From Staphylococcus succinus (lineage in GTDB: Bacteria; Bacillota; Bacilli; Staphylococcales; Staphylococcaceae), in assembly GCF_029024945.1 (NCBI RefSeq), contig NZ_CP118976.1, positions 744,001 to 808,000 on the forward strand: a stretch of 64,000 nt of DNA, given 5' to 3'. Both the position numbers and the translations under genes were made by a program. Positions 18,813 to 27,952 of the stretch are shown here, one piece after another (position 1 is the first letter of the stretch; every line of letters starts with the position of its first letter). The notes beneath the pieces were generated by a model. It was not told where the DNA came from, searched no databases, and saw only the letters and a list, made by a program, of their open reading frames with translations.

Positions 18813-19613
18813 ATGAGGATTTCAATAGCACAAATGGAGCCAGTATTAGGTGATTTGAAAGCAAATATAGAATATATTTGTAATACGTTAGCTGAAGAAA
18901 GTACAAGAAGTTCACAATTGGTATTATTTCCTGAACTTTCTATTTCAGGCTATGTACAATCACATGAATTATTGGATAAGGTGGCAATTACAGAATATTC
19001 AAGGACGTTAGCGCAGATAAAAAAAACATGTAGTGATTATAAAATTGAAACTATGATTTCTTTTCCAGAAGTGGATGAACACCAATTTTATATTACGGCA
19101 ATGTATATTGATGAAAATGGAGAAGTATTAGGAAAATATAGAAAAACACATTTGTTTGCCAATGAACAGGAATTATTTACAAGGGGTAAAGATTTTCCAA
19201 TTTTAAAGACTCAGTTTGGCTATATCGGAATGATGATATGCTATGACCTAGAGTTTCCAGAAGTCGCGAGATTATTAAAGTTAAAAGGTGCTGAAATAAT
19301 TTTAATTTCGACAGCAAATATGACACCTTATGAAAAACATCAAAATGTTTATATTGCAAGTAGAGCATTAGAAAATGAACTTCCAATAGCAGTTGCCAAT
19401 CAATATGGCATGAATGACCCGCATCAGTTTTTTGGTCATAGTGCAGTCGTTGATCACAACGGTAATTTTCAATTATATATTGAAAAAGGCGTTTCAACGA
19501 AATATGTAGATATAAGTATGCAAATTGAAAGAGATCCACAACTTGAATATACAAAACAGATTCTTCCTACGATATACCATCAATTGAGTCATGCGATGGG
19601 GGAGGATGAGTAG
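18813..19613 (+). CDS. carbon-nitrogen hydrolase (nitrilase superfamily)
   Basis: 266-aa amidase of the nitrilase superfamily. The Glu-Lys-Cys set is visible: LFPELSISGY (Glu about 44), YRKTHLF (Lys about 112) and MMICYDLEFPE (Cys about 146). Members cleave C-N bonds of small amides, for example omega-amides or carbamoylated amines; the substrate here is unknown. AAAGGGG precedes the ATG. The APC permease gene starts one base after the stop, so import and hydrolysis of one nitrogen compound is a reasonable inference. Confidence 0.88.
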   Translation: MRISIAQMEPVLGDLKANIEYICNTLAEESTRSSQLVLFPELSISGYVQSHELLDKVAITEYSRTLAQIKKTCSDYKIETMISFPEVDEHQFYITAMYIDENGEVLGKYRKTHLFANEQELFTRGKDFPILKTQFGYIGMMICYDLEFPEVARLLKLKGAEIILISTANMTPYEKHQNVYIASRALENELPIAVANQYGMNDPHQFFGHSAVVDHNGNFQLYIEKGVSTKYVDISMQIERDPQLEYTKQILPTIYHQLSHAMGEDE

Positions 19614-19614
19614 T

Positions 19615-20940
19615 ATGGAACAAGGTGAATTAAAGCAATCACTCTCTTTATATCAAGTTATTATGTTTGGTTTAGCATATATGGCACCAATGATAGTATT
19701 TGGTACGTATGGTACTTTGTACGAAACGACAAATGGTTTTGTACCTTATGCTTATTTATTTGCTACGATAGCAATGTTATTTACAGCATATAGTTATGGA
19801 CAAATGGCTAAAGCATTTCCATCTGCAGGATCAGCGTATACATTTGTAAGTAAAAGTTTACATCCATCATTAGGATTTATGGTTGGTTGGACAATCCTCT
19901 TAGACTATCTGTTTTTACCCTTAGTCATTTGGCTTATAGGAGCAGAATATCTAACGACTGCATTTCCGATGATTCCTAGTTGGGCGTGGATTATTATTTT
20001 TATAGTAGTTACAACCTTAGTTAATATTATAGGAATAAATACAACTACATCGATGAATTTACTTATAATGATTTTCCAGTTATTAGTAATTATCATATTT
20101 ATTATTTTATGTATATGGAGTGTTATGCATGGTATGGGGGAAGGTCATCTAGTTAGTAAACATATCTTGTCGCTAAAAGGTAATCATATATCACCTATTC
20201 TAGCTGGTGCTGCAATAGCATGTTATTCATTTTTGGGATTTGACGCGGTAACTACACTTGCAGAAGAAACGAATAACCCTAGAAAAACGATACCAAAAGC
20301 GATAATGTTAATTACGATTATTGGCGGATGCTTATTTGTCTTAGTTGCATATGTATTATCGATAACGATTCCTAATTTTAATGCTATACACAATACTGAA
20401 TCCGCTGCATTTGAAATTGCTAAAATTGTAGGAGGTAATTTTTTATCTGCTTTATTTTTAAGTGGTTTAGTATTAGCCCAATTAGCATCAGGTTTATCTG
20501 CTCAAACGAGTGGTGCGCGTTTACTTTATGCGATGGGAAGAGATGGCGTTTTAAATAAACAAATATTTGGTTTTATAGAAAGAAGAAGTCAAACGCCTAT
20601 ATTTAATTTATTATTTATCGGGGTTGTGGGTATTGTAGGAGTGTTTATGAGTATAAGTACATCTACATCATTTATTAATTTCGGAGCATTTATATCTTTC
20701 GCATTTGTAAATATCTCTGTTATTGCCTATTATTTTATAAAACTAGAGAAAAGAAAAGGATTGAAGTGGATACCATATTTACTCGTACCAGTTATTGGTG
20801 TGATATTAGATGTAAGTCTATTTCTCAGTTTAGATAAACATGCGTTGATATTAGGTGGAGTTTGGACATGCCTCGGATTCTTATACTTAATGTATTTGAC
20901 AAAGTGTTTTTCAAAATTACCACCGAGTCTTGCAATATAA
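19615..20940 (+). CDS. APC-family amino acid permease
   Basis: 441-aa permease of the amino acid-polyamine-organocation superfamily with about 12 helices. Family features are the N-terminal YQVIMFGLAYMAPM, then SAGSAYTFVSKSL and CYSFLGFDAVTTLAEETNNP. The ATG at 19615 follows GGAGG at a good distance; the ATG at 19591 lies inside the amidase gene and is rejected. It is probably co-translated with the amidase. The transported amine or amino acid is unknown. Confidence 0.9.
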   Translation: MEQGELKQSLSLYQVIMFGLAYMAPMIVFGTYGTLYETTNGFVPYAYLFATIAMLFTAYSYGQMAKAFPSAGSAYTFVSKSLHPSLGFMVGWTILLDYLFLPLVIWLIGAEYLTTAFPMIPSWAWIIIFIVVTTLVNIIGINTTTSMNLLIMIFQLLVIIIFIILCIWSVMHGMGEGHLVSKHILSLKGNHISPILAGAAIACYSFLGFDAVTTLAEETNNPRKTIPKAIMLITIIGGCLFVLVAYVLSITIPNFNAIHNTESAAFEIAKIVGGNFLSALFLSGLVLAQLASGLSAQTSGARLLYAMGRDGVLNKQIFGFIERRSQTPIFNLLFIGVVGIVGVFMSISTSTSFINFGAFISFAFVNISVIAYYFIKLEKRKGLKWIPYLLVPVIGVILDVSLFLSLDKHALILGGVWTCLGFLYLMYLTKCFSKLPPSLAI

Positions 20941-20981
20941 TCGTGATGATAGGAACCAGAATAAAAATAGCTTAATTATAG

Positions 20982-21021
20982 AAAACCATGAGTAATTTAA
21001 AAACTTATTCATGGTTTTATT
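20982..21021 (+). terminator. terminator of the amidase-permease unit
   Basis: AAAACCATGA pairs with TCATGGTTTT about 40 bases after the permease stop. Confidence 0.8.
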
Positions 21022-21029
21022 AAAGAGAA

Positions 21030-21070
21030 AAAACAGACGGCATTCTTTTGAATAAGAAGTGTCGTCTGTT
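21030..21070 (-). terminator. terminator of the YnzG-like gene
   Basis: AACAGACG and CGTCTGTT form the base of a hairpin. On the minus strand it is followed by a T-run (the A-run at 21026-21033). Confidence 0.7.
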
Positions 21071-21109
21071 CGTTTTATATTATATATTTTAAAAGATTGT
21101 GAATAGTTA

Positions 21110-21370
21110 TTATTTCGTTACTTCATTGTATACTTTTTGATCGTTCTGAGTATAAATAATGTATTCATGGTCATTAGTGTCAATAATAACACGATTTGTT
21201 TTACCAAAAGTAGAACCAATACGTGAAACTTTATCTCTATCTACTTTAGGAACTTCATGGATATTTTGATCTTGTGAAATATTTTTAATATCACTTGTTG
21301 GTATCTTGATATCTGCAACTCTCCATTGAATTCTCACTTCATTATTATCTTTTTTAACTGTCATTGCCAT
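21110..21370 (-). CDS. small SunI/YnzG-like protein
   Basis: 86-aa protein, [18 protein letters not shown]..., ending [11 protein letters not shown]. The charged beta-rich sequence resembles the SunI/YnzG family of short PH-like domain proteins in Bacilli, named for the sublancin immunity protein SunI, although this copy lacks an obvious membrane helix. The start at 21370 is a choice: the ATG at 21382 touches the AAAGG of the ribosome binding site, and 21364 is also possible. The gene is monocistronic. The function is unknown; an immunity role should not be assumed. Confidence 0.7.
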   Translation of the reverse strand: MAMTVKKDNNEVRIQWRVADIKIPTSDIKNISQDQNIHEVPKVDRDKVSRIGSTFGKTNRVIIDTNDHEYIIYTQNDQKVYNEVTK

Positions 21371-21546
21371 ATCTGAACACATCCTTTAAGTAATTTATAG
21401 CTACATCATACAATATATTGAAATCGTTTTCAACCATTGTGTGATACTTTTTTTGAATAGGTTATACTCATGTAATTTTCTACGAAAGTATGTTCGCATT
21501 TGGTGTATAGATATGGTAAAATAAAATCCGATAAGGAGAAGTGAAA

Positions 21547-22050
21547 ATGACAGGTAAAACCCACGCATCATGCGGTTTATTAGTAGGCGCATTAACTATA
21601 GAATACTTTCAAACAGATTTATTTACATCAATTACAGTTATAACGCTGGCAGTTATTTCAAGTTTATTACCTGATATTTGTCACGCACAAAGTAAGATAG
21701 GAAGAAGATTTAAAATAATAAGTTTTATAGTTAGAAAACTATTTGGGCATAGGACATTTACCCATTCGATATTATTTATGGCCATCATTGCAGGATTACT
21801 ATATTTTATACAATCTCCGATATATTATTTAGTAACTATTATATTTGGTTTGCTTTCACATGTTATACTAGATATGTTAACTCCTAGGGGCGTTAAATTA
21901 TTTTATCCTATCCCGATAAGTGTAAGGTTCCCTTTGGTATTTAAAACTGGCGGTCTCGTTGATGGGGCATTAGCGAGCGCATTAACTTTTGGTGCATTAT
22001 ATGTGCTTTTTCAACCATTTTTTATTGAACTAATTTCTAAATGGCTATGA
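21547..22050 (+). CDS. YdjM-like membrane-bound metal-dependent hydrolase (DUF457)
   Basis: 167-aa membrane protein of the YdjM/DUF457 family. It starts MTGKTHASCG and contains SSLLPDICHAQS, GHRTFTHS and LSHVILDMLTPRG, whose His and Asp residues are the presumed metal ligands. It has about four helices. The ATG at 21547 lies eight bases after AAGGAG; the GTG at 21541 is too close. The biochemical role of the family is unproven. Confidence 0.87.
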   Translation: MTGKTHASCGLLVGALTIEYFQTDLFTSITVITLAVISSLLPDICHAQSKIGRRFKIISFIVRKLFGHRTFTHSILFMAIIAGLLYFIQSPIYYLVTIIFGLLSHVILDMLTPRGVKLFYPIPISVRFPLVFKTGGLVDGALASALTFGALYVLFQPFFIELISKWL

Positions 22051-22164
22051 TAATAGTTGTACATAGATATATAATAATATAAAGTACATAAAGTGAAATT
22101 ATATGTTAGGGACAAAAATAAGATTTTATTTTTATATAATCTTGGAATATTAAGGAGAGAAAAT

Positions 22165-23352
22165 ATGCTAGACAAGAAAGGGTTAGAAAAGTTTAATCAA
22201 GAACATTTAATTGAATTTGAAAAATTAATGAGTAATAACGAGAAAGAACAACTAGCTACCAAAGTCGACTCATTAAACTTATCTAATATTCAAGATTTAT
22301 ACGAAGATTTGTACGTGAATAAAAAAGTTATTGATGATGTTTCTTCGGTAAGTGAAGTAAAATATGATATTAAAGAGAATTTCTCTGATGAAGAGATTGA
22401 ACAATACGAAAAAGTAGGCTATGAAGCGATTAAAAAAGGCAAATTTGCTGTGTTGTTAATGGCTGGTGGTCAAGGTACACGTTTAGGTTTTAAAGGACCA
22501 AAAGGATCATTTGAAATTGAAGGTGTAAGTCTATTTGAAATTCAAGCGAGACAATTATTGGCATTGAAAGAACGAACGGGTGTTTTTGTAGATTGGTATA
22601 TCATGACGAGTAAAGTTAATGATAGAGAGACACAACTATATTTTGAAGACCAAAATTACTTTGGCTATGATTCAGACCATGTTCACTTTTTTAAACAGGA
22701 AAATATTGTTGCACTATCTGAAGAAGGTAAATTAGTATTAGATGTCGATGGCAATATATTAGAAACACCTAACGGTAACGGTGGCGTATTTAAATCACTT
22801 AAAAAATCTGGTTATTTAGATGAAATGACTGGAAATGGTGTGGAGTATATTTTCCTAAATAATATTGACAATGTATTGGTTAAAGTACTAGATCCATTAT
22901 TTGCAGGTTATACTTTCCAAAAGAGTATGGATATTACTACGAAGTCTATTAAACCTAAAGATGGTGAAAGTGTTGGACGATTAGTTAATGCTCAACAAAA
23001 AGATACTGTATATGAATATTCTGAGTTAGACGCAGAAGTGGCTAATGAATTTAATAATGCTAATATCGGCATACATTCATTTAAACTTTTATTCATAAAT
23101 AATGTTGTAGATAATGAATTACCATATCATTTGGCTGTGAAAAATTTAAAACAGTTAGATGAAGACTTTGGTGTAATAGAGCAACCGACACTTAAATTTG
23201 AATTGTTCTATTTTGATATATTCCGATATGCTAATAGCTTTATCACACTACAAGTACCAAGAGAAGAGGAATTTTCTCCATTAAAGAACAAAGAAGGTAA
23301 CGATAGCGTTGAAACAGCTACTGCTGATTTGAAACGCATGAACATGATTTAA
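22165..23352 (+). CDS. UDPGP-type UTP-sugar-1-phosphate uridylyltransferase
   Basis: 395-aa nucleotidyltransferase of the UDPGP family, resembling UDP-N-acetylglucosamine/galactosamine pyrophosphorylases. The nucleotide-binding motif [18 protein letters not shown] is at about residues 98-115, with NGNGGVF and [11 protein letters not shown] downstream. The ATG at 22165 has AAGGAG upstream and replaces an ATG at 22093 that has none. The product is probably a UDP-sugar, but which sugar is unclear; the main GlmU of the cell is a different family. The hemolysin III-like gene follows after 18 bases. Confidence 0.88.
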   Translation: MLDKKGLEKFNQEHLIEFEKLMSNNEKEQLATKVDSLNLSNIQDLYEDLYVNKKVIDDVSSVSEVKYDIKENFSDEEIEQYEKVGYEAIKKGKFAVLLMAGGQGTRLGFKGPKGSFEIEGVSLFEIQARQLLALKERTGVFVDWYIMTSKVNDRETQLYFEDQNYFGYDSDHVHFFKQENIVALSEEGKLVLDVDGNILETPNGNGGVFKSLKKSGYLDEMTGNGVEYIFLNNIDNVLVKVLDPLFAGYTFQKSMDITTKSIKPKDGESVGRLVNAQQKDTVYEYSELDAEVANEFNNANIGIHSFKLLFINNVVDNELPYHLAVKNLKQLDEDFGVIEQPTLKFELFYFDIFRYANSFITLQVPREEEFSPLKNKEGNDSVETATADLKRMNMI

Positions 23353-23370
23353 TAGAGGGTGGTTACACTT

Positions 23371-24057
23371 ATGGCTAATTCAGTAGAAGCTGGTAATAAT
23401 AAACAAGCTGTAAAAACATTTAAAAATATTATGCCTTTAACATTTGGTGAAGAAATAGGGAATTCTGTTTCTCATGGTGTAGCTGCGTTTCTAGCATTGA
23501 TCGCATTACCATATGCAGCGATTCAAAGTTACTTAACAAATGGGGTATTAGGTTCGTTCAGTGTTTCAGTATACGTGATTAGTATATTCTTGATGTTTAT
23601 TTCATCAACGGTGTATCATGCTATGGCTAACGATTCATCGCATAAGTTTATTCTTAGAATTATTGATCATAGTATGATATACATCGCAATTGCTGGAACA
23701 TATACACCGATATGCCTCATTTTAGTTGGTGGTTGGTTAGGTTGGACGGCAATGGCTGTACTTTGGGGTATAACGATTTGGGGTATCCTTTATAAATCTT
23801 TAGCAAATCATGTAAGTCACAAATTAAGTTTAGCAATGTATCTTATTATGGGATGGATAGGGGTGCTATTTTTACCAACAATCATTCATGAAACCTCGGT
23901 AACATTTATGTTGTTTATATTGTTTGGTGGTATTGCCTATACTGTCGGTGCATGGTTTTATGCTCAAAAAGATCGACCGTATTTTCATATGATATGGCAT
24001 TTCTTCATAGTAGCTGCATCAGTATTTCATTTTATAGCTATTATGTATTTTATGTAA
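23371..24057 (+). CDS. hemolysin III family (PAQR/YqfA) membrane protein
   Basis: 228-aa protein with about seven membrane helices. Conserved metal-site residues are in SSTVYHAM, DHSMIYIAIAGTYTP and the C-terminal HMIWHFFIVAASVFHF. Despite the name, bacterial members are PAQR-like membrane proteins and haemolysis is not established. I start at the ATG at 23371 behind GAGGGTGG. It is probably co-transcribed with the uridylyltransferase. Confidence 0.9.
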   Translation: MANSVEAGNNKQAVKTFKNIMPLTFGEEIGNSVSHGVAAFLALIALPYAAIQSYLTNGVLGSFSVSVYVISIFLMFISSTVYHAMANDSSHKFILRIIDHSMIYIAIAGTYTPICLILVGGWLGWTAMAVLWGITIWGILYKSLANHVSHKLSLAMYLIMGWIGVLFLPTIIHETSVTFMLFILFGGIAYTVGAWFYAQKDRPYFHMIWHFFIVAASVFHFIAIMYFM

Positions 24058-24095
24058 CTGTAAGACTAAATGATTTCAAATATAAATGATTATAG

Positions 24096-24127
24096 GTATC
24101 TACATGTTCTGTGTAGGTACTTTTTTT
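24096..24127 (+). terminator. terminator after hemolysin III-like gene
   Basis: GTATCTACA pairs with TGTAGGTAC (one G-U) around a seven-base loop, then seven T. Confidence 0.85.
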
Positions 24128-24244
24128 AATAAATATTTATAGGTCAATAGACTTATTTTGGTGAAATTGTATTGAATTTATATGAATTTAAGGAATAATA
24201 AGTGTTATTTAATTAGTGGAAATAAGGAAAGTTGGAGGTTAATT

Positions 24245-25588
24245 ATGAATATTAAATCGTTTAGCATTGTAGTAGCTCTGATTTTAATCATGTTTATGTC
24301 TGCAATAGAAACATCTATTGTTTCATTAGCAGTACCAACGATAAAAGCTGATTTAAATGTCGGTACATCAATTTCATTGGTTTTTGCTGTATATTTTATT
24401 GCTATCGTTATTGCTAATCCTATAGTAGGCGAGCTTTTAGATCGAACAAAAATTATATACATAACACTTGTAGGTTTAATGCTATTTAGTATCGGAAGTT
24501 TACTCTCGGGATTAAGTAGTACGTTTGTAATACTGATAATTTCTCGTTTTATTCAAGGTTTAGGTGCAGGGGTTATGATGGCGCTTAGCCAAATTGTACC
24601 TAAATTAGCTTTTGCAATCCCATTACGTTATAAAATTATGGGCATTGTTGGAAGTGTGTGGGGAATATCGAGCATTATTGGTCCGGTTTTAGGTGGCGGT
24701 ATTTTAGAATTAGCTTCTTGGCATTGGTTATTCTTTGTAAACATACCTATTGCAATTTTAGCGATGATATTAGTCGTCAGTACATTTCATTTTGAACAAG
24801 AGGTTACAAATGTAAAAAACAAATTAGATATTAAAGGATTAACGTTATTCTATATCTTTGTATTCTTTTTGATGTTTGCAGTCATGAATAAATCTGCAAT
24901 ATATTTAAATTTAATAGCTATTATGATAGCCTGTGTAGTCGCTTATATTTTGTATAAAAATGAAAAAGGTATTAAAATGCCGTTTGTACCAGTAGAAGAG
25001 TTTAATAAAACTATAATATTAATATTTATAACTGATTTTGCTTATGCGATGATTCTTATGGGCTATAATTTGTATATGCCAGTCTACTTACAAGAAGATT
25101 TAGGGCTTTCTCCTTTGCAAAGTGGTTTTGTCATTTTCCCAATTTCTTTAGCATGGTTGGCCTTGAATTTTTCATTAGATAAAATACAAGCTAAAATGAG
25201 TCGAAAAGGATTATATATATTCGCTTTTACGCTTTTAATGGCTTGTGGCATCTTAGTTTTTGTAGGAACAAGCTCTCCAGTATTTATTGGTTTTAGTTTA
25301 TTGCTTGCAGGTATGAGCTTTGGTACGGTGTATACAAAAGATAGTGTTATTACTCAAGAGGAAACAGCACCAGAAAATATGAAGCGGATGATGTCTCTTT
25401 ATACATTAACAAAAAGTTTAGGAAATTCTATAGGTGCCACTATTATGGGTTACACATATGCATTATCTTTTACATTTATTAAATTCCATATACACAATGT
25501 TATCTTACTTACCCTCATTATCTTAATCGTATTAATAACCATGTGGATTTGCTGTTATAGACAACAGACGCATACGCTAAAAGTATAG
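24245..25588 (+). CDS. sdrM: MFS multidrug efflux transporter SdrM
   Basis: 447-aa drug:proton antiporter of the DHA2 (14-helix) group. It has the acidic helix-1 motif MSAIETSIVSLAVP, the RFIQGLGAGVMMALSQ motif and GIVGSVWGISSIIGPVLGG (motif C). The ATG at 24245 follows GGAGG; the ATG at 24182 has no ribosome binding site. Identity as SdrM rests on similarity and on position next to sepA, as in S. aureus, where SdrM pumps norfloxacin and acriflavine-like drugs. Confidence 0.85.
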   Translation: MNIKSFSIVVALILIMFMSAIETSIVSLAVPTIKADLNVGTSISLVFAVYFIAIVIANPIVGELLDRTKIIYITLVGLMLFSIGSLLSGLSSTFVILIISRFIQGLGAGVMMALSQIVPKLAFAIPLRYKIMGIVGSVWGISSIIGPVLGGGILELASWHWLFFVNIPIAILAMILVVSTFHFEQEVTNVKNKLDIKGLTLFYIFVFFLMFAVMNKSAIYLNLIAIMIACVVAYILYKNEKGIKMPFVPVEEFNKTIILIFITDFAYAMILMGYNLYMPVYLQEDLGLSPLQSGFVIFPISLAWLALNFSLDKIQAKMSRKGLYIFAFTLLMACGILVFVGTSSPVFIGFSLLLAGMSFGTVYTKDSVITQEETAPENMKRMMSLYTLTKSLGNSIGATIMGYTYALSFTFIKFHIHNVILLTLIILIVLITMWICCYRQQTHTLKV

Positions 25589-25798
25589 CAGCGCTTTATA
25601 CAAACATAGCTTAATATAGTAAGGCATTTTATTATTAAGAAAATGTTAATTTTAGAGTTGTTTATTTGTATTTGGTAGTGAGTTGTTATAATGGTAATAT
25701 ATAAATGCTATTATAACTTGGAATTATCATTTAAATATGAAGTGAACAATTACGAAGTGAACGAATTGAAGTTAAGTTTAAGGGGAGGACAGTAAGCA

Positions 25799-26254
25799 AT
25801 GAAATATATTAGGTACTTATTTACAACGCTTATTGTACTTTCTGTATTTATCGTTTCAGGAGCTATATTTTTAGCCTTTTTAGGTTTTGGTTTATATGGA
25901 TTAAGTAGAATTCTTATATACTTACATCTTGCTTATTTTGGTTATAATAAAAGTTTTTATGATAATTTAGTCTATTATGGTAGTTACATTGTGCTTGGAT
26001 ATTTCACTTTATTTACTATCGAAAATCTAATGGACTATTTTAGAAAAAAAATACCGGAAAGTCCTTATTTTAAAGGAGTAACTTACCATTTAATTACTTT
26101 TACTGTAACTACCTTACTTTTTTATTTTATTGTTCATATTCATTATACGTATATCAACATTGATTTTTGGGTCATAGTTTTAATCATGGGAATCTTATTT
26201 ATATGTAAAGAAATATTTTATCCAGAAAGCGAAGATTTAAATCAAAAGAGATAA
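25799..26254 (+). CDS. sepA: multidrug resistance efflux protein SepA
   Basis: 151-aa protein with four predicted helices. The sequence [20 protein letters not shown] and YINIDFWVI closely match the S. aureus SepA I remember. SepA has been linked to antiseptic and dye efflux, but its mechanism is uncertain and it is not an SMR pump. GGGGAGG lies ten bases before the ATG. Direct repeats of GAAGTGAAC occur about 40-60 bases upstream. It lies between two MFS drug pumps. Confidence 0.92.
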   Translation: MKYIRYLFTTLIVLSVFIVSGAIFLAFLGFGLYGLSRILIYLHLAYFGYNKSFYDNLVYYGSYIVLGYFTLFTIENLMDYFRKKIPESPYFKGVTYHLITFTVTTLLFYFIVHIHYTYINIDFWVIVLIMGILFICKEIFYPESEDLNQKR

Positions 26255-26292
26255 AATTCGTGAGTACAAAGTGTGCTTTTCTAACGAATTTT
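26253..26292 (+). terminator. hairpin between sepA and the LmrB-like gene
   Basis: AAAATTCGT (26253-26261) pairs with ACGAATTTT (26284-26292), and a smaller AAAG-TGTG-CTTT hairpin lies in its loop. It could be a weak terminator or attenuator; the T-tract is short. Confidence 0.4.
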
Positions 26293-26334
26293 GGTTGAGT
26301 ATGAAATTGAGAATAAAAGAAAAGGTGTGAATTT

Positions 26335-27780
26335 ATGACGAACGCAAATTTATCTAAATCTCAAAGAAATATGATTGTTGCAGTAATGATTGTCAGTGCA
26401 TTTGTCGCAATATTAAATCAAACATTATTGAATACAGCTTTGCCTCATATTATGAAAGGTTTGAATATTACTGAAAATACTTCCCAATGGTTAGTGACAG
26501 GATTTATGTTAGTTAATGGTGTAATGATTCCGCTCACTGCCTATTTTATGGATAGAATTAAAACGAGACCTCTATTCTTAATGGCAATGGGCGTATTTTT
26601 AGTGGGTTCTATAGTTGCAGCCATTGCACCAACATTTGAAGTGTTAATGTTAGCGCGTGTTATACAAGCTATCGGTGCGGGTGTGATTATGCCGCTAATG
26701 CAATTTACATTGTTTATGCTTTTCCCAAAAGATGAACGCGGTTTTGCTATGGGTTTAGCAGGGTTAGTAATTCAATTTGCCCCAGCGATTGGACCAACGT
26801 TGTCAGGTTTAATTGTTGATACCACAAGTTGGAGAATGCCTTTTGTAATTGTTGTAGGCGTTGCGCTGATTGGCTTTATATTCGGTGCGATATTCCTTAG
26901 AAGTTATAACGAAACCAAAGATACCAAATTAGATAAGCGATCAGTTGTTTATTCTACTTTAGGGTTTGGCATGATGCTATATGCTTTCAGTAGTGCTGGT
27001 AATTTAGGATTTAGTAGTCCGGTTGTGATTATTTCACTCATTATAAGCTTGTTTATCATTAGTGCGTTTATTAGAAGACAATTTAATATTACCAATCCTT
27101 TGTTAAATTTAGCGGTATTTAAAAATAAAGTTTTTACATTAACTACAGTTTCTTCAATGATAGTAATGATGGCGATGGTCGGTCCTGCATTATTGATACC
27201 ATTATATGTTCAAAATGCTTTAGGTCTTTCTGCGTTATTATCTGGCTTGGTTATAATGCCAGGCGCTATAATCAATGGTGTAATGTCTATTTATACAGGA
27301 AAGTTCTATGATAAATACGGCGCAAGACCACTTGTACTGACTGGATTCTTTCTATTAACTATTTTTACAATTATGTTATGTTTCTTAAAAGCAGATACCT
27401 CTTACACATATTTAATTATTGTTTATGCATTGAGGATGTTCTCTGTTTCACTGTTGATGATGCCTTTAAATACTGCAGGCATTAATTCGTTACAAAATAA
27501 AGATATATCACATGGTACAGCAATTAGTAACTTTGGGAGAGTGACAGCCGGCTCATTAGGTACAGCACTAATGGTTACAATTATGTCTATTGGGGCTAAA
27601 AACTTAGCGCCCAAACCTTTTCCAAATGAAAGTAAAAGTTTAATACACAGAGAAGCTGTTGCTGCTGGTGTAGATTTATCATTTGCTGTTGTGAGTGTAT
27701 TGGTTATTATTGGGTTTATTTTAGCTTTCTTTATTAAAGAAAAAGAGGAGAATCCATCCATAAATACACGTGAGGTATAG
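26335..27780 (+). CDS. LmrB/EmrB-like MFS drug efflux transporter (DHA2)
   Basis: 481-aa 14-helix MFS transporter with the LNQTLLNTALPHIM start of helix 1, WLVTGFMLVNGVMIPLTAYF, RVIQAIGAGVIMPLM and the GPTLSGLIVD motif C. It resembles the LmrB/FarB group of lincosamide and drug exporters. AAAGGTG precedes the ATG at the normal distance. It completes a run of three efflux genes (sdrM, sepA and this one), each with its own upstream gap. Real substrates are not predictable from sequence. Confidence 0.88.
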   Translation: MTNANLSKSQRNMIVAVMIVSAFVAILNQTLLNTALPHIMKGLNITENTSQWLVTGFMLVNGVMIPLTAYFMDRIKTRPLFLMAMGVFLVGSIVAAIAPTFEVLMLARVIQAIGAGVIMPLMQFTLFMLFPKDERGFAMGLAGLVIQFAPAIGPTLSGLIVDTTSWRMPFVIVVGVALIGFIFGAIFLRSYNETKDTKLDKRSVVYSTLGFGMMLYAFSSAGNLGFSSPVVIISLIISLFIISAFIRRQFNITNPLLNLAVFKNKVFTLTTVSSMIVMMAMVGPALLIPLYVQNALGLSALLSGLVIMPGAIINGVMSIYTGKFYDKYGARPLVLTGFFLLTIFTIMLCFLKADTSYTYLIIVYALRMFSVSLLMMPLNTAGINSLQNKDISHGTAISNFGRVTAGSLGTALMVTIMSIGAKNLAPKPFPNESKSLIHREAVAAGVDLSFAVVSVLVIIGFILAFFIKEKEENPSINTREV

Positions 27781-27788
27781 TTATTATT

Positions 27789-27846
27789 AAGAAGTTAGTT
27801 CGATATAAGCTCAATACTGAGATAATATTGAGCTAACTTCTTTTTT
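27789..27846 (+). terminator. terminator after LmrB-like gene
   Basis: Outer arms AAGAAGTTAG / CTAACTTCTT and inner CTCAATA / TATTGAG, followed by a T-run. Confidence 0.88.
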
Positions 27847-27952
27847 ATTATACAAATTCAATTTATACTTAATATTAACTATTTAAAGCAAACATAGATT
27901 TTGTTTGTTAGAATATATATCATAATTGTTTTAATTTTAAGGGGGACGCTTT

